From Limnothrix sp. FACHB-406 (lineage in GTDB: Bacteria; Cyanobacteriota; Cyanobacteriia; CACIAM-69d): a stretch of DNA of 64,000 nucleotides. Below are positions 1-9,414 of the stretch, in pieces. The stretch's first letter is position 1, and the number at the start of each line of letters is the position of its first letter. A program made the position numbers and the translations under genes. Below the pieces are notes generated by a model that worked only from the letters and a program-made list of their open reading frames with translations, did not search any database and was not told the origin of the DNA. Location: contig NZ_JACJSP010000008.1 of NCBI RefSeq assembly GCF_014698235.1, forward strand, positions 62,001 to 126,000. Reading direction: 5' to 3'.

Positions 1-128
1 CCCATATCTGTCAAAAGTGGCGGATCTTGATTCAGCCAGGCTCGTAGCTCTGCCTGATCATCCGGGGACAAAGCCACGATCGCTTGTTTTAAGATATCCA
101 GCGATACTTCAAGAGTTAAAAAAGCCAT
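1..128 (-). CDS. Small hypothetical protein, 3' end outside window
   Basis: An ATG on the minus strand at 128 opens a frame that runs off the window edge; 42 residues are visible, starting MAFLTLEVSLDILKQAI and followed by an acidic stretch. A GAGG ribosome-binding site lies about nine bases upstream. The visible part resembles the N-terminus of small cyanobacterial antitoxin-like proteins that begin with a helix and then an acidic 'LSPDDQAELRAWL' type segment, but this is only an impression from composition. The partner gene, if any, is outside the window. Function unknown. Confidence 0.5.
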   Translation of the reverse strand, partial: MAFLTLEVSLDILKQAIVALSPDDQAELRAWLNQDPPLLTDM

Positions 129-153
129 ATTTGCCACCTCTTTGAACTTTCGT

Positions 154-182
154 GGCTAGTGTTGGAGGCTAGTGTTGGAGGC
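154..182. repeat. Two-copy 13-bp tandem repeat
   Basis: Two copies of ggctagtgttgga plus a partial third, lying between murD and the gene at the window edge. It belongs with the other short intergenic tandem repeats of this window. Confidence 0.7.
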
Positions 183-275
183 AGCATAACAACGGTGCAA
201 CCGACTCCGAAAAAGCATTAGATTTCCCAGCGCTGACCTGGAAATTTTCACCTTTCAATTTTGGCTCAGTTTGCC

Positions 276-1646
276 TTAGCTTTGTTGGGCAATCCAATCG
301 AGACAACATTGGCGGAAATGATCGCCCCGAACTTCAAAATTTGGGAACTGGTCAAAGCTGGCACAGGCAGGCGACAACAAGACGATCGGGGCCTCGTGTG
401 CTTTGGCCAACTCGGCGGCCCGAGGCACTGCCCGATCGAGCGTTTCCACAATTTCCGTAGCCCCATAGCCAGCCGCTTGCAGATTGGCTTGGAAGGTTTC
501 GGCCGCGCTGCCAATCAGCAAAACGGCGGCGGCTCGGGACTGAATGGCCGAAATCCAGGCGCGATCGTCCCCTTCTTTGGCCTCGCCGCCCGCAATTAGG
601 ATCGCCGGTTGGGCCACCGCCTTCAGCCCCACTTCCGCCGCATCGTAATTGGTGGCTTTGCTGTCGTTGATGAAGTCGATGCCTTGCCAACTGCCCACCC
701 GCTCCAGACGATGGGGCACGCCGGGAAAATCGCGCACCGCTTGGGCAATGGTTTCCGGGGCAATGCCCGCATAGTGGGCCGCAGCCACGGCCATCAGCAG
801 GTTTTGTTGGTTGTGGCGGCCGGTCATGGCCAGGGCGCTCACGGGCACGATCGCTTGGCCAGCCACCACGGCCCAACCGTCTTCGACCCAAGCCCCCCGA
901 TCGGGGTTGGCGGGCAACTGGTCACGCCCGGCCACACTCGTCCAAATGGCGTTGGGATAGGGGGCGATCGCCTGGGCCCGCAGGGCCGGATCGTCACCAT
1001 TCAAAATTTGCAGGGCCGCTCGATCGATCAGGCTGGCTTTGATGCTGAAGTAGTTGTCTAGGCTGTAGTGGCGAGCCAAGTGATCGGGGGTGAAGGTGGT
1101 CCAAATGCCGATTTTGGGGGCCAGGTTTTGGGAGGACTCAATTTGGTAGCTGCTGACTTCAGCAATCACCCAATCGATCGGGTTGGCTTCCGGCAAGGCC
1201 AAGCCACAGGCGGCGGCTCCAATGTTGCCGCAAGCGGGCGCTTTTCGGCCGGCCGCTTGAAAGATGGCGGCCGTGAGGGCGGTGGTGGTGGTTTTGCCGT
1301 TAGTGCCGGTGATGGCCACCCAAGGGGTCTGTTGCAGGTTGCGCCAAGCCAACTCCATTTCCCCGATCGTGTCGATGCCGAGCGCCCGGGCCCGGGCCAC
1401 CCCGGGGCTATCCCAAGGCACGCCGGGACTGACCACCACTAAATCCGGTTGCGGCTCGATCGGGTCGGGGTTGAAGGTGTCGCCCAATCGGACTTGGATG
1501 CCCAACTGGGTGAGTGTGGCTTCGATCGGGGCCAGGCGATCGCCCGTTCCCCGATCGCTCACGGTCACCCGCCAGCCTTGGGCCGCCAACAGTTGCGCCG
1601 CCGCCACTCCAGATTTACCCAATCCCACAATCCAAGCCGTTTGCAC
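276..1646 (-). CDS. murD: UDP-N-acetylmuramoylalanine--D-glutamate ligase
   Basis: Cytoplasmic ATP-dependent Mur ligase that adds D-glutamate to UDP-MurNAc-L-Ala in peptidoglycan synthesis. The N-terminus has the nucleotide-binding-like segment [10 protein letters not shown], the central domain carries the Mur-ligase P-loop [11 protein letters not shown], and the C-terminal domain has HRLERV and NDSKATN motifs typical of MurD. The frame stays open upstream to 1778, but that extension translates a 14-bp minisatellite. A GTG at 1646 with GGAG eight bases upstream gives 456 residues, the normal MurD length, so I use it; a TTG at 1652 is the alternative. No other dcw-cluster gene is adjacent. Confidence 0.93.
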   Translation of the reverse strand: MQTAWIVGLGKSGVAAAQLLAAQGWRVTVSDRGTGDRLAPIEATLTQLGIQVRLGDTFNPDPIEPQPDLVVVSPGVPWDSPGVARARALGIDTIGEMELAWRNLQQTPWVAITGTNGKTTTTALTAAIFQAAGRKAPACGNIGAAACGLALPEANPIDWVIAEVSSYQIESSQNLAPKIGIWTTFTPDHLARHYSLDNYFSIKASLIDRAALQILNGDDPALRAQAIAPYPNAIWTSVAGRDQLPANPDRGAWVEDGWAVVAGQAIVPVSALAMTGRHNQQNLLMAVAAAHYAGIAPETIAQAVRDFPGVPHRLERVGSWQGIDFINDSKATNYDAAEVGLKAVAQPAILIAGGEAKEGDDRAWISAIQSRAAAVLLIGSAAETFQANLQAAGYGATEIVETLDRAVPRAAELAKAHEAPIVLLSPACASFDQFPNFEVRGDHFRQCCLDWIAQQS

Positions 1647-1670
1647 GCTCAAGGCTCCCGTTTTGTCTCT

Positions 1671-1729
1671 GAACTTTTGCTTCTGAACTTTTGCTTCTGA
1701 ACTTTTGCTTCTGAACTTTTGTTTCTGAA
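1671..1729. repeat. 14-bp minisatellite, about four copies
   Basis: The unit gaacttttgcttct recurs at 1671, 1685, 1699 and 1713, with a degenerate end at 1727. Because 14 is not a multiple of three, the repeat reads through all frames and inflates the apparent murD N-terminus. It lies in the short gap between murD and the upstream coiled-coil gene. Confidence 0.9.
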
Positions 1730-1740
1730 TCAGACTCTTT

Positions 1741-2235
1741 TTAGCGCTGCCGTTCCCGTTCCAAGGCATCGATCGCATCGCCCAGGGCCGTGGTCAAATC
1801 CCGTCGAGTGCGATCGTGGGCTTCTCGTTCTGCCTGGAGTTGTCGTACCAGTTGTGCCAGTTGCTCGCGCAGTTGCCGACATTCAATTTGAGCCTCGGCC
1901 AGGGTGGCCGGAGTGCTGGCGGGCAGGGCGGCCCCAACGCTGGCAGCCTCTCCCAGCGGTTCCCACCCGTCCAGCACTGCATCGGGATTGCCCCGCAGCC
2001 GATCGACTTCCCCTTGCAGCCGGGTCTGTTGTTGCTGAAACTGTTCCCGATCGGCTCGGCGTTGTTGGGCTTCCGTGGTGTAACGGGCTTGCCAAGCGTC
2101 GGCGGCCTGGTAGGCCGCATCCCGATCGCGTTTCAGGTCGGTCACCTGTTGTTTGAGGGCTTGAATTTCCCCAATCCATTGGGTGACCTGTTCGTGGGAC
2201 AGGGGCCCTGCCCCATTCAGCCCTTGGTTGCTCAT
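1741..2235 (-). CDS. Coiled-coil protein of unknown function
   Basis: A 164-residue protein that is almost entirely charged, Gln-rich and heptad-like (segments such as [21 protein letters not shown] and [18 protein letters not shown]), predicting long coiled coils broken by an Ala/Pro/Gly linker near residues 90-115. No signal peptide or membrane segment is visible. The start at 2235 (MSNQGLN) is preferred over 2259 because GGAG sits eight bases before it. It is in the same orientation as murD and mltA and could share a transcript. I do not recognise a family; a structural or division-related role would be a guess. Confidence 0.75.
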   Translation of the reverse strand: MSNQGLNGAGPLSHEQVTQWIGEIQALKQQVTDLKRDRDAAYQAADAWQARYTTEAQQRRADREQFQQQQTRLQGEVDRLRGNPDAVLDGWEPLGEAASVGAALPASTPATLAEAQIECRQLREQLAQLVRQLQAEREAHDRTRRDLTTALGDAIDALERERQR

Positions 2236-2285
2236 GGCCGATCTCCGAATGGTTGCCAACTGCTTACGGACAATTGCTAATTTTT

Positions 2286-2384
2286 CAGCAACTGATTTTT
2301 CAGCAACTAATTCCTTAGCAACTGATTTTTCAGCAACTAATTTCTCAGCAACTAGTTTCTCAGCAACTAATTTCTCAGCAACAG
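2286..2384. repeat. 15-bp minisatellite, about seven copies
   Basis: Units of the form cagcaactaatttct start every 15 bp at 2286, 2301, 2316, 2331, 2346, 2361 and 2376, alternating between two variants (..gattttt and ..aatttct). The array overlaps the last codons and stop of the mltA-like gene, so the C-terminal LLLRN is written by repeat sequence. Confidence 0.92.
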
Positions 2385-3740
2385 GTAGTAGAGCCGGCCG
2401 CGCGACCCGGTGACCCCGGCTCGATTCCCGGCGATCGGGCCCGTGCCCATGAAGTAGTCGGCTCGGCCGGGGCCAATCATGGCGCTGCCGGTGTCTTGAT
2501 CCAACACAAACCGGCTGACGTTGCGATTCACCACGCGCCCGTCCGCGCTGGCATAGGGCAGCGTTGCGTTGACCAAAGCCAAGGCTCCGGGGGGCATCAG
2601 GGAGCGATCGGTGGCGATCGAGCGATCAGGCGTAACGGGTAAACCCAAGGTTCCTGTGGCCGGCGCGCCAAAGGTTTCCCGGAAGAAGATAAACCGCGTA
2701 TTGCGGGGCAAGTAGTTATCCAATTCCTGGGGATTTTGGCGGAAATAGCGAATCATCACCGGCAGGGTCAACCCTTCAAAGGGCAGCTTGCCATCTTTGG
2801 CCAGCTCGCGGCCCACGCTGGTGTAGCCATAGCCGTTGTGGTTGGCATAGCCGACGGTGATCACGTTGCCATCGGGCAATTGCAGCCGGGCCGAACCTTG
2901 GATATGCACCAAAAAGGCTTCTAGGCGATCGCTCAACCAAGCAATTTCCTGGCCACGCAGGGGGCTGTTGGTGCCTTGGCCGTCTTTTCCTTCCAAGACT
3001 TCGCGGGTGGGCATGGGGGTGCGCCAACTGGCCAAGTCGGCCGGCTCCCGATAAATCGGATAGCGATAGGTGGCGGAGGGGGTGCGGCTGGCGCGATAAA
3101 TCGGTTCGTAATAGCCCGTGAAGAAAACATCACCGTTGCCATCCCGCCCGATCGATTGGTAGAGCGTAAATTCCCGATCGACCAAGGTGGCCAACTCGCG
3201 GGCCGATCGCGCCTGGGTCACCAGTTGCCGAAACCGCCGCACACTCCGCAACACCCGATCGCGCGTGATGCCAGCGACGGGATAGTTTTGGTAAGCCGTG
3301 GCGGCCGCTGGCGATTGCAAATAGCGCAAGCTGTGGTCGATCGATTGCAACAGGTTACGGCGATCGCCTGATTGGCCGAACAGTTGCTCATCTAAACCCA
3401 ACAGACCCGCAATCGATCGCGCCTGTACCGGCCGCAGGGGAATCCGCTGTTCCGCTGGCGAAAGGGGGGTTTCTCCCTGGTGCAGAGGCGGCGGAGTAGA
3501 CCGCTGGGCCAAGGCCGGAGAGCCGCTGAAGGTGGAGCCGCTCAACGCCACAGAACCCAAAAGAGAACTCAGACTAAAAACCGCCCCCCAGTAACTAAAC
3601 TTGGGAGCGGCATGATGGCCAGAACGGCGATTGGTGGCCAGGTGATCGAACTTAGCCCTTAGCTCAGATTGATCGGATTGATCGGAGCGATGGCGGAAGC
3701 GATGGCACAGGAGATCTTTCAGGGAATCTTTCAGACTCAT
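2367..3740 (-). CDS. mltA: MltA-type membrane-bound lytic murein transglycosylase
   Basis: Cleaves the glycan strand of peptidoglycan with formation of a 1,6-anhydro sugar, acting in the periplasm. The sequence shows an N-terminal hydrophobic segment (YWGAVFSLSSLLGSVALSG) followed by ALA, consistent with a signal peptide or anchor; an MltA core with FFTGYYEPIYRASR; and a C-terminal 3D domain containing the three aspartates pattern LDQDTGSAMIGPGRADYFMG. The frame is open to 3944, but the extra 68 residues have no membrane or domain signal, so I choose ATG 3740 (MSLKDSLKDLL), giving 457 residues; no strong ribosome-binding site decides it. The last residues overlap a 15-bp minisatellite. Confidence 0.88.
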   Translation of the reverse strand: MSLKDSLKDLLCHRFRHRSDQSDQSELRAKFDHLATNRRSGHHAAPKFSYWGAVFSLSSLLGSVALSGSTFSGSPALAQRSTPPPLHQGETPLSPAEQRIPLRPVQARSIAGLLGLDEQLFGQSGDRRNLLQSIDHSLRYLQSPAAATAYQNYPVAGITRDRVLRSVRRFRQLVTQARSARELATLVDREFTLYQSIGRDGNGDVFFTGYYEPIYRASRTPSATYRYPIYREPADLASWRTPMPTREVLEGKDGQGTNSPLRGQEIAWLSDRLEAFLVHIQGSARLQLPDGNVITVGYANHNGYGYTSVGRELAKDGKLPFEGLTLPVMIRYFRQNPQELDNYLPRNTRFIFFRETFGAPATGTLGLPVTPDRSIATDRSLMPPGALALVNATLPYASADGRVVNRNVSRFVLDQDTGSAMIGPGRADYFMGTGPIAGNRAGVTGSRGRLYYLLLRN

Positions 3741-4042
3741 GGGGGTGGTTGGGGTGAAGCGGTGAGGAGCAATCGCGATCCCCGATCGGCATGGGGCGAC
3801 AGCGATCGGCTCAGAGGCGATCGGGTTGGGGATCGACGGACTATTGCTATCAGACTGGCGGGTGATCGCGCAAGCCCCGATCGGGGAATTGCTTCCTCGA
3901 TCGCCCCATTGCATCGCCACACCAGTTTTGAGACCAATGGCCAACCACCGTTCAACCCCGATCGCCCCTGAAGCGACTGCTTAAGAACTCCTAGTCGATC
4001 GAAGAGACCCACAAAGGAGCAGCTTTGGCATCCCAGGCATCC

Positions 4043-4297
4043 TTAAAACGATCGATCAATGCTGGAGTTAAACACCGGTTCCACCCGGATACCTAACACC
4101 TGCGATGGCCGCACCACCATATATTCACCCTGGAGATTTTGGATCGGCACACTAATGAAGGCCGAAGAGTCCTGCTTCGGAACCAAGTCCGTGCTGTACC
4201 ACTTTTGGAAGTCTTGAATCGTGCGGAAGCGAACTTCCTCGCGGTGACCGCCCGCCAACAGGATATGCACCGCAAACTCATCAGGTGTTCTCGGCAT
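4043..4297 (-). CDS. Small conserved-looking hypothetical protein
   Basis: 84 residues starting MPRTPDEFAVHILLAGG, with alternating hydrophobic strands and a terminal VRPSQVLGIRVEPVF. The composition suggests a small soluble alpha/beta protein with no membrane segment or metal-binding cysteines. Codon use matches the neighbours. I believe similar short proteins are common in cyanobacteria but cannot name a function. Confidence 0.65.
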   Translation of the reverse strand: MPRTPDEFAVHILLAGGHREEVRFRTIQDFQKWYSTDLVPKQDSSAFISVPIQNLQGEYMVVRPSQVLGIRVEPVFNSSIDRSF

Positions 4298-4928
4298 CGG
4301 CCCGGGATCCTTATAACAACAACAACTGCTGCCGCAGCAAACTACCCATCAACACACTCATCAACATTCGTTCCAAGGCAGCTTGGTTGCCAGCGGCGAT
4401 CGCCCCAAACAACCAGTGACCCTTAATTAGCCACCTTAATCTTGGCCACCTTAATCATGGAGCTTGCCCAGACTTTACCAAAAAAATGGGTTTAAAGCCC
4501 CGCCCTTGTGGAGCGGCTGATCGATCGGGGCGGGCAAAGCATCGGCCGGGATATCCATAAAGCAGCCTGACTCGATCGATTAGTCAACTTGTGAAATCTG
4601 TGAAATCTTAGATTGTGAGAGCTAATCAAGATAATCAAAACTTGTTCTCAACAAAAGAATCATAAAGAGAAGCTTATGAAGACAATTTAGTTTTTGTTAT
4701 TCCCAAGTCGATCAAGTATCTAGACTTTTTATGAAAGAACCTTTAGCATGTCTGAAGTTGCTAAAGCGGGAAGGCGCTTGACAAGCGGGATTCAGCCCCT
4801 ATCATCAAGCTCCGATTTAAATTTTCTTGGCTCTTAGCGATCAGCTTTTTCACAACTCATGACAAATTTAGCGACCCCCCGATCGCCCGGTTTGTCGTGC
4901 TCAACTTTCACTTAAGGTTGCTAGCGCC
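4298..4928. other. Long leader/promoter region of nrtA
   Basis: Roughly 630 bp without a convincing gene. From about 4580 it becomes AT-rich and should contain the nrt promoter. I looked for the NtcA consensus GTA-N8-TAC and found no exact match; the nearest is GTATCTAGACTTTT around 4715, which lacks the second half. AT-rich direct repeats (gtgaaatct twice near 4593) are present. The nrtA start has only a weak upstream AAGG. Confidence 0.5.
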
Positions 4929-6302
4929 ATGTCTGATGAGTTCGGATTTTCGCGTCGTCGCTTTCTATTGACCGCTGGAGCCTCCGCCGCAGGCTCCATT
5001 CTTTTAAAAGGATGTTTGGGAAATCCCCCAGAACCCGGTGGCACTGCCGCTAGTCCCGCCGGAGGATCGCCCGCCAGCACCGGTAGCCCCGCAGCCTTGA
5101 CCCCGGAAACCACCCCGGAAGTCACCAAAGCCAAGCTGAGTTACATCCCGATCGCCGAATCTGTTCCCCTGATCATTGCCAAGGAAAAAGGCTTTTTCGC
5201 CAAGTACGGCATGACCGAAGTGGAGGTGTCCAAGCAAGCCAACTGGGCCGCCGCTCGCGACAACGTGGTGATCGGTTCCCAAGCGGGTGGGGTTGATGGG
5301 GGTCAGTGGCAAATGCCCATGCCCCACTTAATCACCGAGGGCATCATCACCAACGGCAAAAAAGTGCCCATGTATGTGTTGGCTCAACTGGTAACCAACG
5401 CCAATGGCATCGCTGTTTCTGGCAAAAATGCCGGCAAAGGATTGGGCTTAGATCTCAAAGGTGCTCAGGCCTACATCAAGGACTATGCCAAGGCTAATGG
5501 TCGCAAATTCAAAGCAGCCCACACCTTTCCCAACGTAAACCAAGATTTCTGGATCCGCTATTGGTTTGCAGCCGGTGGAATTGACCCCAACAAAGACATC
5601 GACCTGCTGGCTGTTCCCCCGCCAGAAACCGTACAAGGGATGCGGATCGGGACGATGGATGCCTTCAGTACCGGTGACCCCTGGCCCTATCGAATTGTCA
5701 ACGACAAGATTGGGTTTATGTCTTGTTTGGTCACCGAAATGTGGCCCTACCATCCCGAAGAATATTTCGCGATGCGGGCAGATTGGGTGGATGCCAACCC
5801 CAAGGCCACCAAGGCATTGCTGAAGGGAATCATGGAAGCCCAGCAATGGTGCGACAAGCCCGAAAACCGCGCAGAATTGGTGAAAATTGTTTCCGGTCGG
5901 AACTATTTCAACATTCCTGCCAACATTCTGGAGCCGCCTTTCTCAGGCAAATATGCCATGGGAGATGGCAAGCCGGACATCAACGATTTCAACAAGGGCC
6001 CGCTCTATTGGAAAGACCCGATCGGGAGCGTTTCCTATCCCTACAAGAGCCATGATCTTTGGTTCCTCACGGAAACTATTCGTTGGGGCTTCCACAAGGA
6101 TTACGGTTTCACAATCGCCAAGGCTAAGGATTTGGTTGAGCGAGTCAATCGCGACAGCATTTGGCTGGAAGCTGCGAAGGAAGCAGGGATTACCGATGTG
6201 CCCAGCAGCCCTTCCCGTGGGGTAGAAACCTTCTTCGACGGCATCAAGTTTGATCCTGAAAAGCCCGAGGATTACCTCAAGAGCTTGGCCATTAAGGCTT
6301 AG
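4929..6302 (+). CDS. nrtA: Nitrate/nitrite ABC transporter substrate-binding lipoprotein
   Basis: Periplasm-facing, membrane-anchored binding protein that captures nitrate and nitrite for the NrtBCD importer. The N-terminus has a twin-arginine type motif (FSRRRFLL) followed by a hydrophobic stretch and a lipobox ending LLKGC, so it is exported folded and lipidated at Cys about residue 36. A Pro/Gly/Ser linker (about 38-65) leads to the NrtA/SsuA-like fold starting [22 protein letters not shown]. At 457 residues it is of normal NrtA length. It is the first gene of nrtABCD and shares sequence with the C-terminal half of NrtC. Confidence 0.95.
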   Translation: MSDEFGFSRRRFLLTAGASAAGSILLKGCLGNPPEPGGTAASPAGGSPASTGSPAALTPETTPEVTKAKLSYIPIAESVPLIIAKEKGFFAKYGMTEVEVSKQANWAAARDNVVIGSQAGGVDGGQWQMPMPHLITEGIITNGKKVPMYVLAQLVTNANGIAVSGKNAGKGLGLDLKGAQAYIKDYAKANGRKFKAAHTFPNVNQDFWIRYWFAAGGIDPNKDIDLLAVPPPETVQGMRIGTMDAFSTGDPWPYRIVNDKIGFMSCLVTEMWPYHPEEYFAMRADWVDANPKATKALLKGIMEAQQWCDKPENRAELVKIVSGRNYFNIPANILEPPFSGKYAMGDGKPDINDFNKGPLYWKDPIGSVSYPYKSHDLWFLTETIRWGFHKDYGFTIAKAKDLVERVNRDSIWLEAAKEAGITDVPSSPSRGVETFFDGIKFDPEKPEDYLKSLAIKA

Positions 6303-6407
6303 GAATTCGCTCCCAAGGAACCAACTCCTTCAGGACGACTCACACACCCAATTGGTTGAATTCTGCTTCATTCAACTTCTTTCTTCGACTTTCGAGAGAA
6401 CATCACC

Positions 6408-7244
6408 ATGGCACCTTCTGTATCTCGATCGAACGGCATTTCCAAGCCCTCCGCCTTTGACCAATGGCTGAAGAAAAATGGCAGCACGATCCTATTACCT
6501 GCGATCGGGATTTTAGGATTCCTGACCATCTGGCAACTGATTGCTTGGTCGGGTGTGACCCGGTTGCCCGGCCCCCTGAGCGTGTTTACCGACGAGCGCA
6601 CCCGCACCCTGCTGCTCTATCCCTTCTACGATCGCGGCGGGTTGGATAAGGGTCTGTTTTGGCAAACGATGGCGAGCCTGGTGCGCGTGGCCCAGGGTTA
6701 TGCGATCGCCTCGGTCGTGGGCATTTCATTGGGGATTTTAGTGGGTCTTTCACCGGCCATTGATAAGGCACTGGATCCGGTTTTTCAGTTCTTGCGGATG
6801 ATTGCACCGCTGGCGTGGGTACCGATCGCCCTGGTGACGTTCCAACAACCGGAAATTTCGGCAATCTTCGTGATTTTTGTGACCGCTGTTTGGCCGATTT
6901 TGATTAACACCACGGTGGGTGTGAAGCAAATTCCCCAGGACTACATCAACGTCAAACAGGTGTTGCAACTCAAGCAAAAAACCTTCTTCTTCAAGATTCT
7001 GTTCCCCTCGGCCCTGCCCTATATCTTCACGGGTTTGCGGATTGCGATCGGTCTGTCTTGGTTGGCAATTATTGCGGCTGAAATCGTGATTGGTGGCACA
7101 TTGGGTATCGGATTCTTCATCTGGGATGCTTATCAGCAAAACTACGTCAGCGAAATCATTCTGGGCGTGGTTTACATCGGAGCTGTGGGCTTGATTCTCG
7201 ATCGCGCTGTTGCCTACATCCAAACCCTGATCCTGCCGGAATAA
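6408..7244 (+). CDS. nrtB: Nitrate ABC transporter permease
   Basis: Inner-membrane permease of the nitrate/nitrite importer. 278 residues with about six hydrophobic segments (e.g. ILLPAIGILGFLTIWQLIAW near residue 30 and AIGLSWLAIIAAEIVIGG near 220) and the binding-protein-dependent permease family loop around residues 170-210 (KIPFS-like 'KTFFFKILFPSALPYIFTGLRIAIG'), which docks on the ATPases. Located 105 bp after nrtA and followed by nrtC, so expected to be co-transcribed. Confidence 0.94.
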   Translation: MAPSVSRSNGISKPSAFDQWLKKNGSTILLPAIGILGFLTIWQLIAWSGVTRLPGPLSVFTDERTRTLLLYPFYDRGGLDKGLFWQTMASLVRVAQGYAIASVVGISLGILVGLSPAIDKALDPVFQFLRMIAPLAWVPIALVTFQQPEISAIFVIFVTAVWPILINTTVGVKQIPQDYINVKQVLQLKQKTFFFKILFPSALPYIFTGLRIAIGLSWLAIIAAEIVIGGTLGIGFFIWDAYQQNYVSEIILGVVYIGAVGLILDRAVAYIQTLILPE

Positions 7245-7267
7245 ATCGGTAAATCGCCAGTTTCAAA

Positions 7268-7290
7268 GGGCGCAAGCGTTGCGCCCCTAC
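7268..7290. repeat. GGGCGCAA...TTGCGCCC hairpin between nrtB and nrtC
   Basis: Perfect 8-bp stem (GGGCGCAA / TTGCGCCC) with a three-base loop, followed by CTAC rather than a T-run. The same stem type recurs between nrtC and nrtD (9333) and after pmbA (14676). It looks like a dispersed REP-type hairpin inserted in intercistronic DNA, which could stabilise or segment the nrt mRNA. Confidence 0.85.
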
Positions 7291-7324
7291 CTATTCCCTC
7301 CGCTGGTTTTTAGAGGATTGCCCC

Positions 7325-9322
7325 ATGAGTGCATTCGTTGCGATCGAGAATCTCGAAAAAGTCTTTCCCCTCAACCAAGGTGAATACCTCGCCCTCAAGG
7401 GCATTGACCTGACGATTAAAAAGGGTGAATTCGTTTCCCTGATTGGTCACTCCGGCTGTGGCAAATCCACCCTGCTGAACATGATTTCCGGGTTGGACTT
7501 TCCCACCGATGGCCTCGTCACCCTGGAAGGGCAACGGATTAAAAAACCCGGGCCCGATCGAATGGTGGTGTTCCAAAACTATTCGCTGCTGCCCTGGTTG
7601 ACCGCCCGCGAAAACATCGCCCTGGCTGTCGATGAAGTGATGGGTGATTTGCCCAAGGCCGAGCGCGATGCGATGGTGCAAACCCACATTGATATGGTGG
7701 GTTTGAAACAAGCCGCCGAAAAGCGCCCCGGTCAACTGTCCGGCGGGATGAAACAACGGGTGGCGATCGCCCGTGCCTTGGCACTCAAGCCCAAGCTGTT
7801 GCTGTTGGATGAACCCTTTGGTGCGCTTGATGCCTTGACTCGCGGCAATTTGCAAGAAAAGCTGATGCAAATTTGCGAGGAAAACCAAGTCACCGCCGTG
7901 ATGGTGACTCACGATGTGGATGAGGCGGTGTTGTTGAGCGATCGAATCGTGATGCTCACCAACGGCCCCGGCTCCAAGATTGGGCAAATTTTGGAAGTGG
8001 ATATTCCCCGCCCTCGCAAGCGGATGGAAGTGGTGGAACACCCCAGCTACTACAAGCTGCGATCGGAAATGATCTACTTCCTAAACCAACAGAAACGGGT
8101 GAAGAAGATCCGCGCCCGCAAGGTGGAAGTGGTCGCCAAACATGGCTTGGAAAAAGTCAATTTGGAAATCGGCTTTGTGCCCCTCACCGCCTGCGCTCCC
8201 CTGGCTGTGGCCAAAGAAAAGGGCTTCTTTGAAAAATATGGTCTTGATGAAGTCAACCTGGTGCGGGAAACCAGTTGGCGCGGCATCGTAGATGGGATTG
8301 CCGGTGGCTACATCGACGCGGCCCAAATGCCCTCGGGGATGCCAATTTGGTTAACCGTTGGCGGCCATGAGGATCGCCCCTTGCCCACGGTCACTTCCCT
8401 GACCATGAGCCGCAACGGAAACGCCGTCACCCTTTCCAAAAAGCTGTTTGATGCGGGTGTCCAAACCGCCGCCGACTTCAAAAAGCTGCTGCGGGAAACG
8501 CCGGGTAAATCCCACATTTTGGGGATGGTTCACCCCTCTTCCATGCACAATTTGCTGCTGCGTTATTGGCTAGCAGCCAACGAAATTGATCCCGATCATG
8601 ATGTGCATTTGGAAACGATTCCGCCGGCCCAAATGGTGGTGGATTTGAAAGCGGGCAGCATTGACGGCTATTGCGTCGGTTCGCCCTGGAACCTGCGGGC
8701 CGCCATGGAAGGCGTGGGCGTGACGATCGCCACCGACCTGGAAATCTGGCAAGGACACCCCGGCAAAGTCCTGGGCGTGCGCGAGGACTGGGCCAACGCC
8801 TACCCCAACACCCACGTGGCCCTGGTGAAGGCGCTGCTGGATGCCTGCCGCTACTGCTCCGACCCGGCGAACCACTTGGAAGTCCGCAAAATCCTGAGCG
8901 ATCGCGCCTATGTGGGCACCCGCGAGGAATACATCCACCTGGGCGATCCAAAGGAGCTGACCTGCGACCTGGGCAACCCGATCGAATATGCCCACCACTG
9001 GTTCTATGGCGAAGGGGCCAACCGTCCCAGCCGCACGGAACACCTGTGGATGATGGCGCAGATGGCTCGCTGGGGCGATGTGCCCTTCCCGCGCAACTGG
9101 CTGGAAGTGCTGGAGCGGGTGGTGCGCCCAACCACCTACAGCATCGCCGCCCGGGAGCTGGGCTTGCTGGATGAGAAGTTCCGGCGCGGGGCGATCGAAC
9201 TGTTTGATGGCTCGGCCTTCGACGCGGAAGACCCGATCAGCTACCTGAACAGTCTGGCGATTAAGGCCAACATCTCGATCGCCGAAGTTCACCTCGATCC
9301 GCCACGCATCTTGGCTGCCTAA
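7325..9322 (+). CDS. nrtC: Nitrate transporter ATPase fused to a NrtA-like regulatory domain
   Basis: One of the two ATPases of the importer. Residues about 1-255 are an ABC ATPase with Walker A GHSGCGKST, signature LSGGMKQR and Walker B LLLLDEPFGALD. A basic linker near 255-280 leads to a C-terminal NrtA-like domain (from about VNLEIGFVPLTACAPLAVAKEKGFF to the end). In cyanobacteria this C-terminal domain is known to mediate ammonium-dependent inhibition of nitrate uptake. At 665 residues it has full NrtC length. GAGG lies about nine bases before the ATG. Confidence 0.96.
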   Translation: MSAFVAIENLEKVFPLNQGEYLALKGIDLTIKKGEFVSLIGHSGCGKSTLLNMISGLDFPTDGLVTLEGQRIKKPGPDRMVVFQNYSLLPWLTARENIALAVDEVMGDLPKAERDAMVQTHIDMVGLKQAAEKRPGQLSGGMKQRVAIARALALKPKLLLLDEPFGALDALTRGNLQEKLMQICEENQVTAVMVTHDVDEAVLLSDRIVMLTNGPGSKIGQILEVDIPRPRKRMEVVEHPSYYKLRSEMIYFLNQQKRVKKIRARKVEVVAKHGLEKVNLEIGFVPLTACAPLAVAKEKGFFEKYGLDEVNLVRETSWRGIVDGIAGGYIDAAQMPSGMPIWLTVGGHEDRPLPTVTSLTMSRNGNAVTLSKKLFDAGVQTAADFKKLLRETPGKSHILGMVHPSSMHNLLLRYWLAANEIDPDHDVHLETIPPAQMVVDLKAGSIDGYCVGSPWNLRAAMEGVGVTIATDLEIWQGHPGKVLGVREDWANAYPNTHVALVKALLDACRYCSDPANHLEVRKILSDRAYVGTREEYIHLGDPKELTCDLGNPIEYAHHWFYGEGANRPSRTEHLWMMAQMARWGDVPFPRNWLEVLERVVRPTTYSIAARELGLLDEKFRRGAIELFDGSAFDAEDPISYLNSLAIKANISIAEVHLDPPRILAA

Positions 9323-9332
9323 ATTCCGAAGA

Positions 9333-9356
9333 GGGCGCACGGCGGTGCGCCCCTAC
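9333..9356. repeat. GGGCGCAC...GTGCGCCC hairpin between nrtC and nrtD
   Basis: Perfect 8-bp stem with the four-base loop GGCG followed by CTAC. It is the second copy, within the same operon, of the hairpin type seen at 7268. Confidence 0.85.
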
Positions 9357-9414
9357 AGAGAAACATCGCTTCAGTTTGCAATCCGAATTAACCGATTCGT
9401 CGGAGGTTTTTAGG

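Noticed and set aside
1647-1778. Extended MurD N-terminus of 44 residues
   Set aside because: The extra residues are translated from a 14-bp minisatellite; GTG 1646 with GGAG upstream gives the normal length.
4700-4740. NtcA box GTATCTAGACTTTTT before nrtA
   Set aside because: The second half-site TAC is missing; only the first GTA is present.
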